DNA from: a virus
Direction: 5' to 3' (one strand)
Virus record (IMG/VR): IMGVR_UViG_3300042429_000172
Coordinates: 1 to 26,391 of that record
Length of the DNA: 26,391 nucleotides
The notes below the pieces were generated by a model. That model made no database searches. It saw only the letters and a program-made list of their open reading frames with translations, and was not told where the DNA came from. The position numbers were made by a program, and so were the translations under genes. This document shows, one piece after another, positions 14,901 to 22,167 of this stretch (the stretch's first letter is position 1; each line of letters starts with the position of its first letter).

Positions 14901-17205
14901 AAAACCTTTCGCCTTTTCTTGGCAGGGCTACCAGCATAAAGTGCCTTTGTTTATCGAAAACAAAAGCCAACAATGGGTATCTTATGGAGTTGAAAACGAC
15001 TACCCTAACTACCTCTTAAATCTTTATAGAAGGAGCGCAAAGCATAACGCCATCGTGAATGGCAAAGTGGGATATATCGTAGGTAAAGGATGGACATCGG
15101 AGAACGAAACACCTGCTGCCAAAGCCTTTTTGGATTCGCCTACGTTCCCAAATGCTTACGACTCAATGAACGACCTTACCCAAAAGCTGACCTTGGATAT
15201 GGAAATATACAACGGCTTTGCTTTGGAGGTTACTTGGTCACGCGGTGGGGGGATTGCAGAAATATGTCACGTGGACTTTCATAGAGTTCGTGCGGACAAG
15301 GATGAAAAAATGTTTTACGTTTACGATTGGTATGATGAATATGAGGTAAGGCAATTCCCCCAGCTGAACCAAGTAAACCAAATCCCAGCTTTCGACCCCG
15401 ACAATAGAATCGGCAAGCAGCTGTTTTATTATAGAGCGTACAGCGCAGGGGTAAAGGTTTACCCTTTGCCTGAATATTTAGGCGGAACGGCTTACATTGA
15501 GTTAGATGTAGAGATAGCAAATTTCCACGTTAATAATATCAAAAATAACTTTTGGGGTTCGTACCTTATTAACTTTCCAAACGGAATCCCTACCCCCGAA
15601 GAATCGGATGCCATCGAACGGCAGATGAAGATGAAGTTTGGAGGCACGGACAACGCTGGTCGGTTCCTTGTGAACTTTTCGGATAGTCCCGAAACCAAAC
15701 CCGAACTGACTCCTTTAACTCCTTCGGACTTAGACAAGCAGTTTGACATCTTAAATAAGACCGTTCAGCAGGAGATTTTCGTTGCTCACCGAGTTACCTC
15801 ACCGATGTTATTTGGTGTGAAAACCGAAGGACAACTTGGAGGCAGATCCGAAATGGTTGAGTCATACGAAATCTTCAAAGCTACTTACATCGAAGATCGT
15901 GTTCAAAGAATCGAGCGGTCAGTAAATTACCTTGCCTCTTTCAACGGAGTGACTGGTTTGAAATTACAACCAACCGAGCCGATTAGCGAGCAGTTAACCG
16001 AAGGTGCATTGTTGCAAATTTTAAGCCGTGACGAACTTAGAGAAAAAGCTGGTTATGAGCCTGAACTCTTAAAGCCGAATGAAGCAGTAGCACCACAAGA
16101 GATGGGCAATAGCGTTCTCGCTGGTTTATCTGCCTCACAGCAAGACAAAATGTTGCGAGTGGTACGCAAGTACTCTAAAGGAGATTTGACGAAAGAGCAA
16201 GCGACTATAATGCTTCAAGGCTTTGGTTTACCAGCCGAGCAGGTTGATTTGTTTTTAGGCGAGCCTATGGAGTTTAATCAAGAGTTTGAAACGTTTGCCG
16301 ACTACGGAGAGGGCGTGAGAAACAACGCCAAAAGAGGAATCGAACTAAACGAAAAGAATGGAAATAAATGCGCTACCCAAACTGGTAAAGTAAGGGCGCA
16401 GCAGTTAGCCAACGGAGAGGGCGTATCCTTAGAAACAATTAAAAGGATGCACAGCTATTTGAGCCGTGCTGAAACGTACTACGACAACGCAGACAGCCAA
16501 AGCGACTGCGGTTATATTTCGTATCTCCTATGGGGCGGGAAAGCAGCTTTAGGCTGGTCACGAAACAAATTGAGAGAGTTAGGCGAGTTAGACGAAATGG
16601 AAGCGTTTGAAAGCGTTGCTATGGAGTTTGGTGTAAGTGCCGACAACTACCAAGTATTAAGGTCTAAGCCGGTAAGGTTTGAAGCCGACAACTCAGTAAT
16701 GGCAGAGTTTATGGAAGTAGAACCCGAAAACAAAGAACTCGACAAGAAGATTTTAGCTGAAATCAAAAGGACTAAAAAGGTCGATGCAGACCAAATCTCA
16801 CGAAGATTAGATGTGCCGTTGGAAAAAGTAAGCGAACGGATTGAGTACCTTATCTCAAAAGGTCGTGTTACTATCCAAGATAGAGTTGCGAGAATAGCTG
16901 ACACCCCCGATACCGAGGCAGAGGAAGCCTTCGAGATACGTTACCGCTACGACCTTCGCCCTGATGCAAGTGGTGCGAAAGTGATTGACACGACCCGTGA
17001 CTTTTGCAGAACGCTTATAAGGCTCAACAAGCTATACACCCGACAAGACATTGACCAAATGAGTTCAATCATGGGCTTTAGTGTTTGGGAGCGCAGAGGC
17101 GGTTGGTACACGCTTCCCGGTACGGACATCAGCCGACCATCTTGCAGACATATTTGGCAGCAGCAAATCGTTGTTCGTAAGGGCAATAAAATAGAATTAG
17201 TATGA
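14890..17205 (+). CDS. Portal protein with three extra C-terminal domains
   Basis: The DNA gate at the packaging vertex, binding terminase and neck proteins. At 771 residues it is well above the usual 400-550. Residues 1 to about 400 are portal-like: W-V-S-Y-G-V-E-N-D-Y-P-N-Y-L near the start, A-I-V-N-G-K-V-G-Y-I-V-G-K-G-W in the clip region, V-A-H-R-V-T-S-P-M-L-F-G and a helical tail. Residues about 469-567 form a Cys-containing block (K-C-A-T-Q-T-G-K-V-R-A-Q-Q-L near 491). About 616-665 reads as a winged helix (L-D-K-K-I-L-A-E-I-K and I-S-K-G-R-V). About 681-771 ends in R-R-G-G-W-Y and S-C-R-H-I-W (Cys752), resembling the end of MuF-like minor head proteins. The frame is continuous, so this is a natural fusion. 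It overlaps both neighbours. Confidence 0.82.
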   Translation: MSSKKPFAFSWQGYQHKVPLFIENKSQQWVSYGVENDYPNYLLNLYRRSAKHNAIVNGKVGYIVGKGWTSENETPAAKAFLDSPTFPNAYDSMNDLTQKLTLDMEIYNGFALEVTWSRGGGIAEICHVDFHRVRADKDEKMFYVYDWYDEYEVRQFPQLNQVNQIPAFDPDNRIGKQLFYYRAYSAGVKVYPLPEYLGGTAYIELDVEIANFHVNNIKNNFWGSYLINFPNGIPTPEESDAIERQMKMKFGGTDNAGRFLVNFSDSPETKPELTPLTPSDLDKQFDILNKTVQQEIFVAHRVTSPMLFGVKTEGQLGGRSEMVESYEIFKATYIEDRVQRIERSVNYLASFNGVTGLKLQPTEPISEQLTEGALLQILSRDELREKAGYEPELLKPNEAVAPQEMGNSVLAGLSASQQDKMLRVVRKYSKGDLTKEQATIMLQGFGLPAEQVDLFLGEPMEFNQEFETFADYGEGVRNNAKRGIELNEKNGNKCATQTGKVRAQQLANGEGVSLETIKRMHSYLSRAETYYDNADSQSDCGYISYLLWGGKAALGWSRNKLRELGELDEMEAFESVAMEFGVSADNYQVLRSKPVRFEADNSVMAEFMEVEPENKELDKKILAEIKRTKKVDADQISRRLDVPLEKVSERIEYLISKGRVTIQDRVARIADTPDTEAEEAFEIRYRYDLRPDASGAKVIDTTRDFCRTLIRLNKLYTRQDIDQMSSIMGFSVWERRGGWYTLPGTDISRPSCRHIWQQQIVVRKGNKIELV

Positions 17206-17783
17206 CGAAGGCACTATTCATAACGGAGCAAGACTTAATTGCGAACTCAATAATTAACGAGAACGTATCTTACACCCAACTACGACCGACAATCGTAAAG
17301 GTGCAAGAGATGCGCATTCAGTCTATTATCGGTTCGGACTTATACAAAGAGATTTCAACTCAAATCGTAAGCGGAAGCGTTAGTGCTTTGAATCAGACCT
17401 TGCTATACGACTACCTCCAGCCAGCCATCAGGGAGTGGATTTACTTTGAACTCCCACACGTTCTTGCGTTCAAATACATGAACAAAGGAATGGTGCGCAG
17501 AAGGTCAGAGGAATCGGATTCGATGTCAATGGAGGAAATCGAAAGGCTGATTAACAAAGCCAAGAACGATGCCGAGTGGTACAGCGAAAGAATCACAAGA
17601 TACTTAATTGAGTACCGCACGGATTATCCTTTATTTAACAACCCTTCCGTTAAAGTTGACACGATTAGACCTCGCAGGGATAATTACAATACTGGCTTGA
17701 ATTTGTCAAACCCTTACCGAATCCCTCGTTCATTTCAGGAAAGATACCAAGGTGACAACCCTTTTTGTAATGATTGTCTATGA
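17202..17783 (+). CDS. Head-tail connector protein (DUF6712-like)
   Basis: A 193-residue mostly helical protein beginning M-T-K-A-L-F-I-T-E-Q-D-L, with V-Q-E-M-R-I-Q-S-I-I-G-S-D-L-Y near residues 34-48 and Y-L-Q-P-A-I-R-E-W-I near 70-80. This pattern is what I know from DUF6712 proteins of Bacteroidetes phages, which are placed after the portal and thought to be head completion or adaptor proteins. It overlaps the portal gene by four bases (ATGA). The C-terminus (N-P-F-C-N-D-C-L) has a Cys pair close to the end, unusual for this cytoplasmic role and possibly structural. The assignment is from pattern and position. Confidence 0.65.
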   Translation: MTKALFITEQDLIANSIINENVSYTQLRPTIVKVQEMRIQSIIGSDLYKEISTQIVSGSVSALNQTLLYDYLQPAIREWIYFELPHVLAFKYMNKGMVRRRSEESDSMSMEEIERLINKAKNDAEWYSERITRYLIEYRTDYPLFNNPSVKVDTIRPRRDNYNTGLNLSNPYRIPRSFQERYQGDNPFCNDCL

Positions 17784-17890
17784 AGTTCCACAAGAAAAAC
17801 ATCGAAAAACTAAAGATATACTATGCCAAGTTGGAATCAGCTAAAGACGCAACTATTAAAGTTAAGCCAAGCACACGAGCAGGTAAATAG
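17780..17890 (+). CDS. Possible tiny basic protein, 36 aa
   Basis: ATGA overlap with the connector stop, then 36 codons ending in TAG at 17888-17890. The product starts M-K-F-H-K-K-N-I-E-K-L-K and is strongly basic with a helical pattern. The first half covers a gap of 39 bases between two good genes, but the second half overlaps the next gene by 68 bases in another frame. That long overlap makes it uncertain; it could be a translation-coupling leader that carries ribosomes to the ATG at 17823. Confidence 0.35.
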   Translation: MKFHKKNIEKLKIYYAKLESAKDATIKVKPSTRAGK

Positions 17891-18317
17891 CTTTGGTTGT
17901 GGTGACCCTTTGTCTATTGGCACGGATAACACCACCAACTTAAAGCAGCCTACTTTAGACCGCATCGCTTATCCTTTGGTGTACGTTGACTTGGAAAGCG
18001 CAAGCACCTCTAATACAAGCCGTACAATGAGCGTGGGCGTTTACTTTATGGATAGGGTTGAGGATATTAGAAACAAAGATGCAGACCCTTTGAAGTATTG
18101 GAAGGACAACGAAGATGAGGTAATAAGTGATATGCTGGAAATAGCTACCGACTTTATCTCTTTTTTCCAAGACGATCCAGAGTTCAATTATACCCTAAAC
18201 AGCAGCGTTACTCTCAATCGTTTCTTAGAGGCAAGGGATGACAAGGTTGCAGGCTGGAGAGCGGTGTTCAATTTCGAGATGCCTTTTAGTAGGAGCATTT
18301 GCATCATTCCCGATTAA
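17823..18317 (+). CDS. Putative tail terminator / tail completion protein
   Basis: A 164-residue protein with V-N-S-F-G-C-G-D-P-L-S-I-G-T-D near residue 20, R-I-A-Y-P-L-V-Y-V-D near 45, Y-F-M-D-R-V-E-D-I-R near 75 and M-P-F-S-R-S-I-C-I-I-P at the end. Length, alternating strands and helices, and place directly after portal and connector fit the small joining proteins (tail terminator or stopper) that cap the tail tube at the neck. I do not recall an exact Pfam name. The start at 17823 is the first ATG of the frame after the previous gene. A promoter-like box begins near its end. Confidence 0.58.
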   Translation: MPSWNQLKTQLLKLSQAHEQVNSFGCGDPLSIGTDNTTNLKQPTLDRIAYPLVYVDLESASTSNTSRTMSVGVYFMDRVEDIRNKDADPLKYWKDNEDEVISDMLEIATDFISFFQDDPEFNYTLNSSVTLNRFLEARDDKVAGWRAVFNFEMPFSRSICIIPD

Positions 18318-18326
18318 GTACATTTA
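18298..18326 (+). promoter_or_regulatory. Putative promoter of the fibre block
   Basis: TTTG (18298-18301) followed by C-A-T-C-A, 17 bases in total, then TACATTTA (18319-18326), and an A-rich leader to ATG at 18339. It matches the pattern of the copies at 10098 and 13931 and overlaps the end of the upstream gene. Confidence 0.52.
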
Positions 18327-18338
18327 AAAGAAAAAGAT

Positions 18339-18611
18339 ATGGCAACTATATTTCAGGAAATGATGGGCGGTTTGGGTACTATGGAGTACGTAAATGGCGC
18401 AGTCAGCGATAAATCATTCGACTTTTTAGTGGTAAACAACGCAGCTACTTTGACCGCCTTAACTGGCGAGGGTGGTATAAATTTACTTACTCTTTACAAC
18501 TTATCAGGCGCAAGCCTTGCAAGCGGTATAGTTATCCGTGGCGCAAAAGGTCAGCGAATTACCGCTGTCACCGTTAGTTCAGGAAGCGTTATCGGTTACG
18601 ACAATTTATAA
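18339..18611 (+). CDS. Small virion-associated protein, 90 aa
   Basis: A 90-residue Gly, Ser, Ala-rich beta protein starting M-A-T-I-F-Q-E-M-M-G-G-L. It has alternating strands (I-N-L-L-T-L-Y-N-L, A-V-T-V-S-S-G-S-V-I-G-Y) and no charged clusters, typical of a small decoration or fibre-attachment protein. It overlaps the next gene by one base (TAATG) and heads a block that leads to the two fibre paralogues. I know no named family. A capsid decoration role is possible. Confidence 0.5.
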   Translation: MATIFQEMMGGLGTMEYVNGAVSDKSFDFLVVNNAATLTALTGEGGINLLTLYNLSGASLASGIVIRGAKGQRITAVTVSSGSVIGYDNL

Positions 18612-18904
18612 TGGTTCGTTACGGCTACGGCTACCCGATTGGGATGCTGTTTCAGGGTAATGGATTTTACCTTGCATACTATAATGAATATCGGCAAAGA
18701 GGAATAGCTGATGGCGGGGCAATAGACAGCCCTACCGCTACAAGCTGTGCCGAGTCGAGGTTCGTTAGATTAATGCCTGTGCCTACAAACGGTTATATTT
18801 TAGCTTATAATACCCAAATGAGGTCTTTGGCTGATTCAGGAAATGGCTTTGATGCACGGACATTAGATTGTGCTGCTGGCAGAATAACACCTATAATAAT
18901 TTAA
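18611..18904 (+). CDS. Small protein with an internal two-fold repeat
   Basis: A 97-residue protein whose residues 18-50 and 61-91 repeat one pattern: G-aromatic-x-L-A-Y, a basic stretch with Arg, A-D-(G/S)-G, an acidic spot, Thr, then C-A and Arg. Each copy has one Cys (46 and 87), so the pair could form a bridge if exposed. The N-terminus is Gly/Tyr-rich (Y-G-Y-G-Y-P). I have a general memory of 'Y..R...DGG....C' units in proteins of Bacteroidetes phages but cannot name a function. It is directly upstream of the fibre genes and likely a virion surface protein. Confidence 0.5.
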   Translation: MVRYGYGYPIGMLFQGNGFYLAYYNEYRQRGIADGGAIDSPTATSCAESRFVRLMPVPTNGYILAYNTQMRSLADSGNGFDARTLDCAAGRITPIII

Positions 18905-18906
18905 AA

Positions 18907-20115
18907 ATGACGAACGCTTCCCTCTTAATTGTTCCCGACCGCTTTAAGGCGAGTAAGCTATACTCTCAGCTTCCACAAGACGGAAGTGGTGATTTTGTTG
19001 TTACGAGGGCAACTACTGCGTATAGAACTAACGAGAATGGCATTTTGGAATCAGTAGCTTCGGGCGTGCCAAGATTAGATTTTCCTATCGGCAGCGGTTG
19101 TCCTGCTCTTTTAGTTGAGCCTGCTGCTACTAATTTGTTTTTAAATTCAGTTTGGGCAGGGGGTGGAACTCCACCTACAAGCTGGGCAACGCCTTTTTTG
19201 ACAGGCACAGCGACAGTTGCAACGTCTACATTAAATCCATCCGTTGCTGCATATACATTTGCTACGGCTAACCAAAGGGCTGTTTTTAGCCAAAACATTT
19301 CGCAGACAAGCGGAGTTGTATATACGCACAGCATTTATGTTGAAGCGGTTACGAGTACTTTGACCGTTGAAAATTTACTCAATTACAACATTTCAATAGC
19401 TGGTATAAGCACTTTTAGAGAAGATGGCGTTGCTGTTTTGGCAACACACGTCGTGCAATCGGGAAAAAGGTATTCTTTAACAATTACTGCTCCAAGCACG
19501 GCTTCTAACCAAGTAAGAATCGGTAATGGTGTGTCTTCGAATACAACAGCAACAGTTCGATTAAGCTCGCCTCAAATCGAAACTGGCAGCGTAGCCACTT
19601 CTTTTATTAACACCACCGCTGCAACAGCTACTCGCAATGCAGATGTGATAAGCAAGACCGCTGTAAGTGGCTTGATAGGGCAGACGGAGGGAACGCTGTA
19701 TGCGGAGGTTAGCGCAAGCATATTTAATTCATCGTTAATTCATCGAATACTAACCATTAGCGATGGAACAACAAACAATAGGATAGGGATTACCCGTGTT
19801 GTTTTACAAAACAATAGGTTTCAAGGTATTGCGGCAAACAGCGGTTCTCTTACCGTACAAATACAGCAAACAGCAGATGTTACAGCAAATTCTGTTGTAA
19901 AACTTGCTTTAGCATATGCGCTAAATGACTATGCTTTTTATGTCAATGGAGTTTTAGTTGGCGTAAACACAAGCAGCGCAGTACCAGCTTGTAGCAGAAT
20001 TGATATAGGAAATCAATTAGGCTCAGACCAATTTGGCTCAGGATTAATCCGAGCAGCAGCCTTATACACCACCCGATTAAGCAACGCACAGCTGCAATTT
20101 TTAACCACGTTATAA
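18907..20115 (+). CDS. Fibre/adhesin protein A with lectin-like C-terminus
   Basis: A 402-residue protein; ATG at 18907, three bases after the upstream stop, is chosen over an in-frame ATG at 18868 that lies inside the upstream gene. The N-terminal domain (about 1-75) has R-A-T-T-A-Y-R-T-N-E-N-G and G-C-P-A-L-L-V-E-P-A-A-T-N-L, a motif I know from phage fibre and spike proteins. A beta-rich middle follows and ends G-S-V-A-T-S-F. Then G-L-I-G-Q-T-E-G-T-L-Y-A-E-V starts a LamG or concanavalin-like domain, which closes I-R-A-A-A-L-Y-T-T-R-L-S. It probably binds sugars on the host surface. A paralogue follows immediately with a different middle. Confidence 0.72.
   Translation: MTNASLLIVPDRFKASKLYSQLPQDGSGDFVVTRATTAYRTNENGILESVASGVPRLDFPIGSGCPALLVEPAATNLFLNSVWAGGGTPPTSWATPFLTGTATVATSTLNPSVAAYTFATANQRAVFSQNISQTSGVVYTHSIYVEAVTSTLTVENLLNYNISIAGISTFREDGVAVLATHVVQSGKRYSLTITAPSTASNQVRIGNGVSSNTTATVRLSSPQIETGSVATSFINTTAATATRNADVISKTAVSGLIGQTEGTLYAEVSASIFNSSLIHRILTISDGTTNNRIGITRVVLQNNRFQGIAANSGSLTVQIQQTADVTANSVVKLALAYALNDYAFYVNGVLVGVNTSSAVPACSRIDIGNQLGSDQFGSGLIRAAALYTTRLSNAQLQFLTTL
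19114..19136 (+). repeat. 23-bp direct repeat, copy 1 (in fibre gene A)
   Basis: A 23-base stretch beginning GTTGAGCCTGC and ending TACTAATTT is identical to 20324-20346 in the next gene, encoding V-E-P-A-A-T-N. It marks the border between the shared N-terminal domain and the divergent middle, a place where recombination could swap domains. Confidence 0.8.
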
Positions 20116-20116
20116 T

Positions 20117-21343
20117 ATGTCTACACCAAGCGTACTACTTATACCCGACCTCTTAAAAGCAGGGAAGCTATACTCGCAGATTCCTAATAGCGGTGCTGTA
20201 GACTTTGACGTTACCCGTGCTACTACTGCCTACCGAACCAACGCTTCAGGCGTATTAGAATCGGTCGCTTCGGGAGTTCCGAAATTAGACTACCCCATAG
20301 GTGGTGGCTGTCCGAGTTTGTTGGTTGAGCCTGCTGCTACTAATTTAGCGTTGAGGAGTGAAGAGTTTGATAATGCGAGTTGGGCTAAGACAAGGTCAAG
20401 CGTAACGCAAAATGCAACTACTGCGCCAAATGGTACAACAACCGCTGATAAGCTAATTGCATCAGTTGATAATAATACTCATTTTATTTTGCAATCCAGC
20501 ATAGTTGTCGTGGCACAAATATACTCCGCTTCTATTTTTGCAAAAAAAGGAGAGTATGATACTATCAGATTAAGAATGGTTAACCTATGGTCTCCAACTC
20601 CAACTGCGGTTTATAATTTAACATCAAAAACGATAGTTTCCACAGCTTCCTCCACCGCAAAAATAACAGAACTCTCTGATGGGTGGTTTAGGCTTGACCT
20701 TTCTGCTACTGCAAATGCTATTGCGGGAAGTAATGCGCAACTGGAAGTCTTAGTTGGCAACAATAGCGTGCTTTCTTTTGCTGGTGATGGCACATCAGGC
20801 ATTTTTATTTGGGGCGCACAACTCGAAGTTGGTTCAGTAGCCACCTCCTACATTCCAACCGTAGCAGCCACCGCCACCCGTAACGCTGACGTGATTACCA
20901 AAACGGGCGTGAGTGGGTTTATTGGGCAGACGCAGGGTACGCTTTATGCGGAGGTAAATTTGAGTCATATTACTACTAAAGGCTTTTTCGATATAAGTGC
21001 TGATTCAGGTAATTTTTACAGAATTAGAACAGCCAATAGTGGCACATGGATTTTTAGATACCGAACGGCAGCTGGTACTGAAACAACTATTTCAGACCTT
21101 AGTATTTCAAATACCTCAACTGGTATTTTTAAAATAGCGTTTGCTTACAAAGATGGAGATTATGCTTCGTGTGTGAATGGAGTGCTAAGAACTTCATCTA
21201 TATCGGGCATTTCTCCCATTGGAACGCTTTCTAATATCGAATTAGGACTTGGCCCAGTAAGTTTAAACGACCGCATCCGAGCCGCTGCCATCTACCCTAC
21301 TCGCCTTACAAATTCTCAGCTTGAATCTTTAACCACATTATAA
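20117..21343 (+). CDS. Fibre/adhesin protein B, paralogue of A
   Basis: A 408-residue protein with the same three-part layout as its upstream neighbour. The N-terminal domain is near-identical in pattern (R-A-T-T-A-Y-R-T-N-A-S-G, C-P-S-L-L-V-E-P-A-A-T-N-L). The middle is different and has the look of a carbohydrate-binding sandwich (S-A-S-I-F-A-K-K-G-E, D-G-W-F-R-L-D-L-S). A shared junction Q-L-E-V-G-S-V-A-T-S-Y and A-T-R-N-A-D-V follows, then a LamG-like domain from about 275 to the end (G-Q-T-Q-G-T-L-Y-A-E-V). It starts one base after gene A's stop. Two adhesins with different middles suggest either a mixed fibre or alternate binding specificity. Confidence 0.72.
   Translation: MSTPSVLLIPDLLKAGKLYSQIPNSGAVDFDVTRATTAYRTNASGVLESVASGVPKLDYPIGGGCPSLLVEPAATNLALRSEEFDNASWAKTRSSVTQNATTAPNGTTTADKLIASVDNNTHFILQSSIVVVAQIYSASIFAKKGEYDTIRLRMVNLWSPTPTAVYNLTSKTIVSTASSTAKITELSDGWFRLDLSATANAIAGSNAQLEVLVGNNSVLSFAGDGTSGIFIWGAQLEVGSVATSYIPTVAATATRNADVITKTGVSGFIGQTQGTLYAEVNLSHITTKGFFDISADSGNFYRIRTANSGTWIFRYRTAAGTETTISDLSISNTSTGIFKIAFAYKDGDYASCVNGVLRTSSISGISPIGTLSNIELGLGPVSLNDRIRAAAIYPTRLTNSQLESLTTL
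20324..20346 (+). repeat. 23-bp direct repeat, copy 2 (in fibre gene B)
   Basis: Identical to 19114-19136. The spacing between the copies is 1210 bases; recombination between them would fuse the N-terminus of A to the middle of B and delete one gene equivalent. Confidence 0.8.
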
Positions 21344-21344
21344 A

Positions 21345-21626
21345 ATGACTATCAAAAAATACGAATTTCCGACACAAGAGGCTGCACTTGCTGAACTAAA
21401 CGCAACAAGCGAGCAAGTAGGCTTCCTACAAGTAGAAGGCGCAGAGAACGCTGTGGATTTAGGGCATATCACTTTGATAGATGCCGTTATGGATGGCGAG
21501 CAAATAGTAACACCTGCGGTCTTATCTAAAGGCTACTGCGTGGATGTGATGTGGACTATTGCCCCTCCTGCTCATTTGAGCAAGTACGAGGTTTTCCCGA
21601 AAGCATCAAAGCACGAATTCGCATGA
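21345..21626 (+). CDS. Small unidentified protein after the fibre genes, 93 aa
   Basis: A 93-residue acidic protein starting M-T-I-K-K-Y-E-F-P-T-Q-E-A-A-L. It has short strands and no membrane segment. It begins one base after the fibre B stop and overlaps the holin-like gene by four bases (ATGA). Position just after fibre genes is typical of fibre chaperones or small fibre-tip parts, but nothing in the sequence proves that. The tail reads K-Y-E-V-F-P-K-A-S-K-H-E-F-A. Confidence 0.5.
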   Translation: MTIKKYEFPTQEAALAELNATSEQVGFLQVEGAENAVDLGHITLIDAVMDGEQIVTPAVLSKGYCVDVMWTIAPPAHLSKYEVFPKASKHEFA

Positions 21627-21922
21627 GCCAGTTCCCTATCTCGGAAACTATCACGGGTATTATAGCTGGTATCATTGCTTGGTTTAGCGGTGGAAAGTAC
21701 GCTGCCAAAGGTACTGAAATAGATAACACGGCTAAATTGATTGAGTTGTGGGAGAAAGCCAACCACAATTGTCAGTCGGAATTAGACGAGGTGCGCAAGG
21801 AAATCAAAGACCTTCGCAGCTTTTACGAGCAAGAAGTTTTGAAAAGAGATTCGGATATACTAAGTTTACAGCAGAAAGTCAAGGTTTTAGAAAACCACAT
21901 CAAGAAGCTGGAAGCTAAATGA
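21623..21922 (+). CDS. Holin-like membrane protein with coiled coil
   Basis: A 99-residue protein. One membrane helix lies at about residues 8-24 (T-I-T-G-I-I-A-G-I-I-A-W-F-S-G-G), followed by a long, charged coiled coil (E-L-D-E-V-R-K-E-I-K-D-L then V-K-V-L-E-N-H-I-K-K-L-E). The ATG at 21623 is used because it sits at the ATGA overlap and leaves the membrane helix at the start; an earlier in-frame ATG would begin inside the upstream gene. It opens the region that holds the M15 endolysin and a spanin-like gene, so a holin or holin-regulator role is likely. Single-helix holins with such coiled coils exist, but the role is inferred. Confidence 0.6.
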   Translation: MSQFPISETITGIIAGIIAWFSGGKYAAKGTEIDNTAKLIELWEKANHNCQSELDEVRKEIKDLRSFYEQEVLKRDSDILSLQQKVKVLENHIKKLEAK

Positions 21923-22167
21923 CCAACAAAGAACTTGCGATTATTCTATTAGACAAGCAATACAGCATTGTTGGATTGTCGTTTGATGAGGCGTGCAATA
22001 TGGATCGAGAGGAGTTTATAGCGTATAAAATGACCTTGGAGCAGCAGCAAGAATGGTCGGAGTGGGCGGTAGATTTCGCTGTTAAAAAGAAGCGGTGGAG
22101 TAAGAAGCTGGCTCGAAAAGAAGTAGCCATGCTGGATTTTCAGCACGGATTAAGCCTTATACTATGA
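21919..22167 (+). CDS. Small unidentified protein, 82 aa
   Basis: An 82-residue charged helical protein (M-T-N-K-E-L-A-I-I-L-L-D-K-Q, E-W-S-E-W-A-V-D-F-A-V-K-K-K-R-W), basic in its middle and without membrane segments. It overlaps the holin-like gene and the phosphoesterase gene by four bases each (ATGA), so it is translated as part of that unit. I do not recognise it. Its Lys and Arg content would suit nucleic acid or partner binding. Confidence 0.5.
   Translation: MTNKELAIILLDKQYSIVGLSFDEACNMDREEFIAYKMTLEQQQEWSEWAVDFAVKKKRWSKKLARKEVAMLDFQHGLSLIL

Noticed and set aside
19254-19261. TACATTTG inside fibre gene A
   Set aside because: It is inside coding sequence with no gene start nearby; taken as a chance copy and as a measure of background.
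18907-21343. Diversity-generating retroelement acting on the fibre genes
   Set aside because: No reverse transcriptase and no template repeat with A-specific changes are in the window; the shared 23 bases are a conserved coding motif.
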